Assembly: GCA_002720055.1 (NCBI GenBank)
Contig: PBGH01000025.1
Span: 1-46,434, forward strand
DNA: 46,434 bases
DNA from: Methanobacteriota archaeon
GTDB taxonomy: Archaea; Thermoplasmatota; Poseidoniia; Poseidoniales; Thalassarchaeaceae
Reading direction: 5' to 3'
Shown: piece after piece, positions 44,670 through 46,434 of the stretch
Layout of the letters: each line of letters begins with the position of its first letter
Numbering within the stretch: the first letter of the stretch is position 1
Translations under genes and position numbers: made by a program
Notes under the pieces: generated by a model
The model's database searches: none
What the model saw: the letters and a program-made list of their open reading frames with translations, nothing else
Told to the model about the DNA's origin: nothing

Positions 44670-45767
44670 ATGTCTAGACAGTTTTCAAGTCTCGAGCAAT
44701 TATCTTCCTTTGTCAGAGAAGTAGATTCGAGTTGTGTCTTTGTTGGTGTTGCCGAGGGTTTTCTTGTAGCAGGATCGAAGGCGGGAGAATTGTTGTGTTG
44801 GAGTGTTTCTAGCGGTTTACAAAAGTGGAAAGTCAAATTTGAAGGTCCTTGTTCGAAGTATGACTTTTCGGAAGGAAAAATAGTATTCAGTGAATCGAAT
44901 AAGATTCATTCAGTCGAAATTGATTCTGGAGAATTATTGTGGAGTGTTGATCTAGAAGGATCAAGTGATTTTGTTTTCTATGATGAAGAAGGAGTTTGGG
45001 CCTCTAGTTCAGTATACAACTTCGAAATACAAGATTATTCTGAAGGATGTATTTGGAGAATAAATAACTCGGGAGAAATAGTGTTGAGGATTCCGATAAA
45101 GGGTAGGGCTTGGTCTTTGGATGGTTTCCAACATGGTTCTTTGTTTGGACTAAGTAGACCAATTTGTGGTTACGGGACTGTCAACAATGATGGAGCCGTA
45201 GAATATTTCTCATCTGATCAGGTGGATTCACCTGTCACCGTTGGAAAGGGTGACGGAGATGGGGTAGTAGTTCTTGGTCATAGTAATGGCGCGCTCTCAG
45301 TAATTTCCGAACAGAGAGTTCAGAATTATGAAATTCATAAGTCATCGGTTGTATCTATTGACTATCTTAATGAGTGGGTTGTCGCACTTGAGTCCGGACT
45401 ATTGGCTGTCGGGGATAAGTTAGGTTCTTGGTCTATCGAAACTGGAAATTCTTTCCAGTCGTTATGCTTTGGCCCGGCTATAGAAGGAGAAAGTGGAATT
45501 TGGACGTTCTCTTGTAATGGAAAATCGGTAATCCGACTCTTAGATCAGTTAGATGGTACCAAAAAAATTGAGATTCTTCATGACTCTGTAGTAGGAGCTT
45601 CATTTGGCTCAATGGATCACCTTTGCATAGGAGATAGCTCAGGAATGGTTTACTTAATCGAAAAAGATGTTCTTCGGCGTAGAATTATCGAGTATTCGGA
45701 AGGATCGGGAGAAGATCAGGAGACTCGAAATCTTAGAAAGAAAATACGAAGGCTGCGAGGAGGTTAA
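44670..45767 (+). CDS. Cytoplasmic beta-propeller protein (PQQ/WD-like repeats)
   Basis: A 365-residue protein of repeated beta blades: GFLVAGSKAGELLCWSVSSG, KIHSVEIDSGELLWSVDLEG, CIWRINNSGEIVLRI, GHSNGALSVISEQ, LGSWSIETGNSF and LCIGDSSGMVYLIEKD. These fit a seven- or eight-bladed propeller of the WD40/PQQ-like superfamily. There is no signal peptide or membrane helix, so unlike the giant protein at 1307-9895 it stays in the cytoplasm. The C-terminus is a short, highly basic helix (RNLRKKIRRLRGG) that could bind RNA or DNA. Homologues can be found as protein interaction platforms; no enzymatic motif is seen. A GGTGG ribosome-binding site lies six bases before the ATG. The next gene-free stretch begins right after it. 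Confidence 0.75.
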   Translation: MSRQFSSLEQLSSFVREVDSSCVFVGVAEGFLVAGSKAGELLCWSVSSGLQKWKVKFEGPCSKYDFSEGKIVFSESNKIHSVEIDSGELLWSVDLEGSSDFVFYDEEGVWASSSVYNFEIQDYSEGCIWRINNSGEIVLRIPIKGRAWSLDGFQHGSLFGLSRPICGYGTVNNDGAVEYFSSDQVDSPVTVGKGDGDGVVVLGHSNGALSVISEQRVQNYEIHKSSVVSIDYLNEWVVALESGLLAVGDKLGSWSIETGNSFQSLCFGPAIEGESGIWTFSCNGKSVIRLLDQLDGTKKIEILHDSVVGASFGSMDHLCIGDSSGMVYLIEKDVLRRRIIEYSEGSGEDQETRNLRKKIRRLRGG

Positions 45768-45826
45768 TTTGCAGTGGAAAAATACTCTTTTGGACCCTTA
45801 TTTCCAGTGAACTGCGGCTAAATTGA

Positions 45827-45840
45827 CGAAATGTTTATGA
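45827..45840 (+). promoter_or_regulatory. BRE/TATA-like promoter for the terminal non-coding RNA
   Basis: CGAAA (45827-45831) followed by TTTATGA (45834-45840) resembles an archaeal BRE plus TATA box. Transcription would start about 25 bases downstream, near 45862, which is where the first long-range pairing arm of the structured region (TGCCGC, 45864-45869) begins. Confidence 0.45.
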
Positions 45841-46020
45841 GCCGTGCATGACCCTGTATTTCTTGCCGCTCCGGGGGAGTGGTGTGAGGGCGCTTCGGCG
45901 CGACTCGCGGGCCACAATAACCTAGCCTCAAAACCGAGGCGGTTGAACCGATATCTGAAAAGAAATCGGGAAAAAGCTGGAACGTCTGTGGGCGTGAAGG
46001 CTGCGGCGATTTAATCGGAC

Positions 46021-46040
46021 AAACCGGAGGAAACGAAGGG
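46021..46040 (+). repeat. Copy 1 of an internal motif in the terminal RNA
   Basis: AAACCGGAGGAAACGAAGGG; the second copy (46127-46146) differs at three positions in the same 20-base frame, giving the consensus AAACYGGAGGMAACGAARGG. The copies are 106 bases apart. Such a duplicate may be a repeated structural module or protein-binding site. Confidence 0.6.
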
Positions 46041-46126
46041 GAGAGCGAGTAATGAGCTGAAGAGATACATGTGCGTAGGGTGAGGAAAACAATCCTGGGT
46101 CACATTAGTGGGAAAATAAGTGGAGA

Positions 46127-46146
46127 AAACTGGAGGCAACGAAAGG
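46127..46146 (+). repeat. Copy 2 of an internal motif in the terminal RNA
   Basis: AAACTGGAGGCAACGAAAGG, matching copy 1 (46021-46040) at 17 of 20 positions. The middle positions GAAA and GCAA are both GNRA tetraloop sequences, so the differences may preserve structure. Confidence 0.6.
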
Positions 46147-46434
46147 GACGGAAACTTAGGGAAACACTGGGCAACAAGAGCGAGGAGACTCGTGGAGAAG
46201 CCAGTATCGAGACGTAAAAGGAAAATCGGAGACGAAGTACCAGATACGGATGCGGCGAAAGAGAGGGAGATCTCTCAAGAGTCGGAAAATGACAAAGGAA
46301 GAGCATGAAGTTCCGGAGTCATCTAACCCGGGGAATCCCGGGCCTTCGGGCCCGGGGGACACCCGGACCCTGCGGAGTTAACAGGGGGGGAAGCTCCCCC
46401 ATGTGCGGAACCCCCTGTTGCTCCCACCTGATTC

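Larger units (their letters stand above)
45862..46434 (+). ncRNA. Candidate large structured non-coding RNA, family unknown (may run past window end)
   Basis: No reading frame of credible size occupies the last 660 bases. Seen directly: strong purine bias on the plus strand, many GNRA-type loops, and stable hairpins. TGCCGC (45864-45869) can close a domain with GCGGCG (46003-46008). Inside are a nested stem GTGG...GCGC-UUCG-GCGC...CCAC (45879-45915), GCCTC/GAGGC (45925-45940) and CCGAT/ATCGG (45948-45969). Further on are CGAG-GAGA-CTCG (46181-46192) and an 8-bp UUCG-capped stem CCCGGGCC/GGCCCGGG (46337-46356). At the end, AACAGGGGG (46380-46388) pairs with CCCCCTGTT (46411-46419), competing with an inner GGGGG/CCCCC hairpin. 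I could not find RNase P, SRP, 5S, 16S or 23S rRNA consensus motifs, although the GC-rich last 110 bases could be a separate RNA. Strand is inferred from purine and GNRA content. Confidence 0.6.

Noticed and set aside
46100..46362. Short open frames of 62-68 codons near the right end on both strands
   Set aside because: Composition is low-complexity, no start signals are seen, and they overlap each other in a region better explained as structured RNA.
46325..46434. GC-rich end read as the start of an SRP RNA Alu domain
   Set aside because: UGUUG after a C-rich arm fits the UGUNR motif loosely, but the rest of the Alu and S domains cannot be checked before the window ends.
45862..46434. RNase P RNA
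   Set aside because: The universally conserved GAGGAAAGUC-type CR-I and the ACAGAA...GGCUUA-type CR-V are not found on the plus strand. A divergent form cannot be fully excluded.
46068..46434. Group II intron 5' end (GTGCG start)
   Set aside because: The GTGCG start and purine-rich look are suggestive, but no domain V sequence or reverse transcriptase frame is present in the window and structured sequence begins 200 bases earlier.

Overview
The window looks like a piece of a planktonic euryarchaeal genome, most probably Candidatus Poseidoniales (Marine Group II) or a close Thermoplasmatota relative. That placement is inference from content. The information-processing genes are archaeal: ribosomal proteins S13, S4 and S11 followed by RNA polymerase subunit Rpo3, a type-2 methionine aminopeptidase, and a GHMP-family pantoate kinase. 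Several metabolic genes are of bacterial type: homodimeric pyruvate dehydrogenase E1 (AceE), ATP-dependent PEP carboxykinase, MaeB-type malic enzyme, a BolA/CGFS-glutaredoxin pair, and a bacterial-bodied leucyl-tRNA synthetase. Such a patchwork, with very large surface proteins and DxDxDG calcium-binding repeats, is typical of marine group II archaea. Genes are tightly packed with short overlaps, and I see no insertion sequence, integrase, CRISPR array or tRNA gene.

Layout. 1-617 (minus) is the N-terminal part of a secreted protein with thrombospondin-3-like calcium repeats and a Gly-Gln tail encoded by an 18-bp tandem repeat, cut by the window edge. About 865-9895 (minus) holds a 2862-residue membrane-anchored beta-propeller/fibronectin-III giant and a small zinc-ribbon membrane protein downstream. 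10086-13966 has maeB and pckA facing each other with overlapping stop codons: two enzymes of the malate-pyruvate and oxaloacetate-PEP nodes. 14078-20191 (plus) has a 1248-residue multi-pass membrane protein, a membrane-anchored FKBP-like protein, and a THUMP-like SAM methyltransferase. 20239-22697 is the ribosomal/RNA polymerase operon rps13-rps4-rps11-rpo3, preceded by a foldable leader, followed by pantoate kinase (22739-23716).

23719-28015 (minus) is leuS, then a DCC-family thiol protein, then an archaeal homologue of the eukaryotic CDIN1 (C15orf41) nuclease. A metallo-beta-lactamase-fold hydrolase follows on the plus strand. 28834-33830 (minus) reads zinc-ribbon/EF-hand protein, GNAT acetyltransferase, aceE, LETM1-like protein. 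33926-38069 (plus) is a compact run of Upf1/IGHMBP2-like helicase, RDD membrane protein, Sua5/TsaC and MetAP2. 38259-40560 (minus) carries ribulose-phosphate epimerase, BolA, monothiol glutaredoxin and an EamA transporter, with thioredoxin diverging on the plus strand. 40983-43037 (minus) has a winged-helix STAND NTPase and a ferritin-like gene with a palindrome in its promoter. 43137-45767 (plus) has an M32 carboxypeptidase and a cytoplasmic beta-propeller protein.

The last 670 bases (45768-46434) have no credible gene. They are purine-rich on the plus strand, follow a TATA-like element, and contain many GNRA- and UUCG-capped hairpins plus an internally duplicated motif. I read this as a large structured non-coding RNA that I cannot assign to a known family, and it is the most interesting unexplained sequence here. 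Other points worth following are the CDIN1-like nuclease, the apparently chimeric LeuRS (bacterial body, archaeal-like C-terminus), and the archaeal BolA-glutaredoxin and AceE-LETM1-like neighbourhoods.
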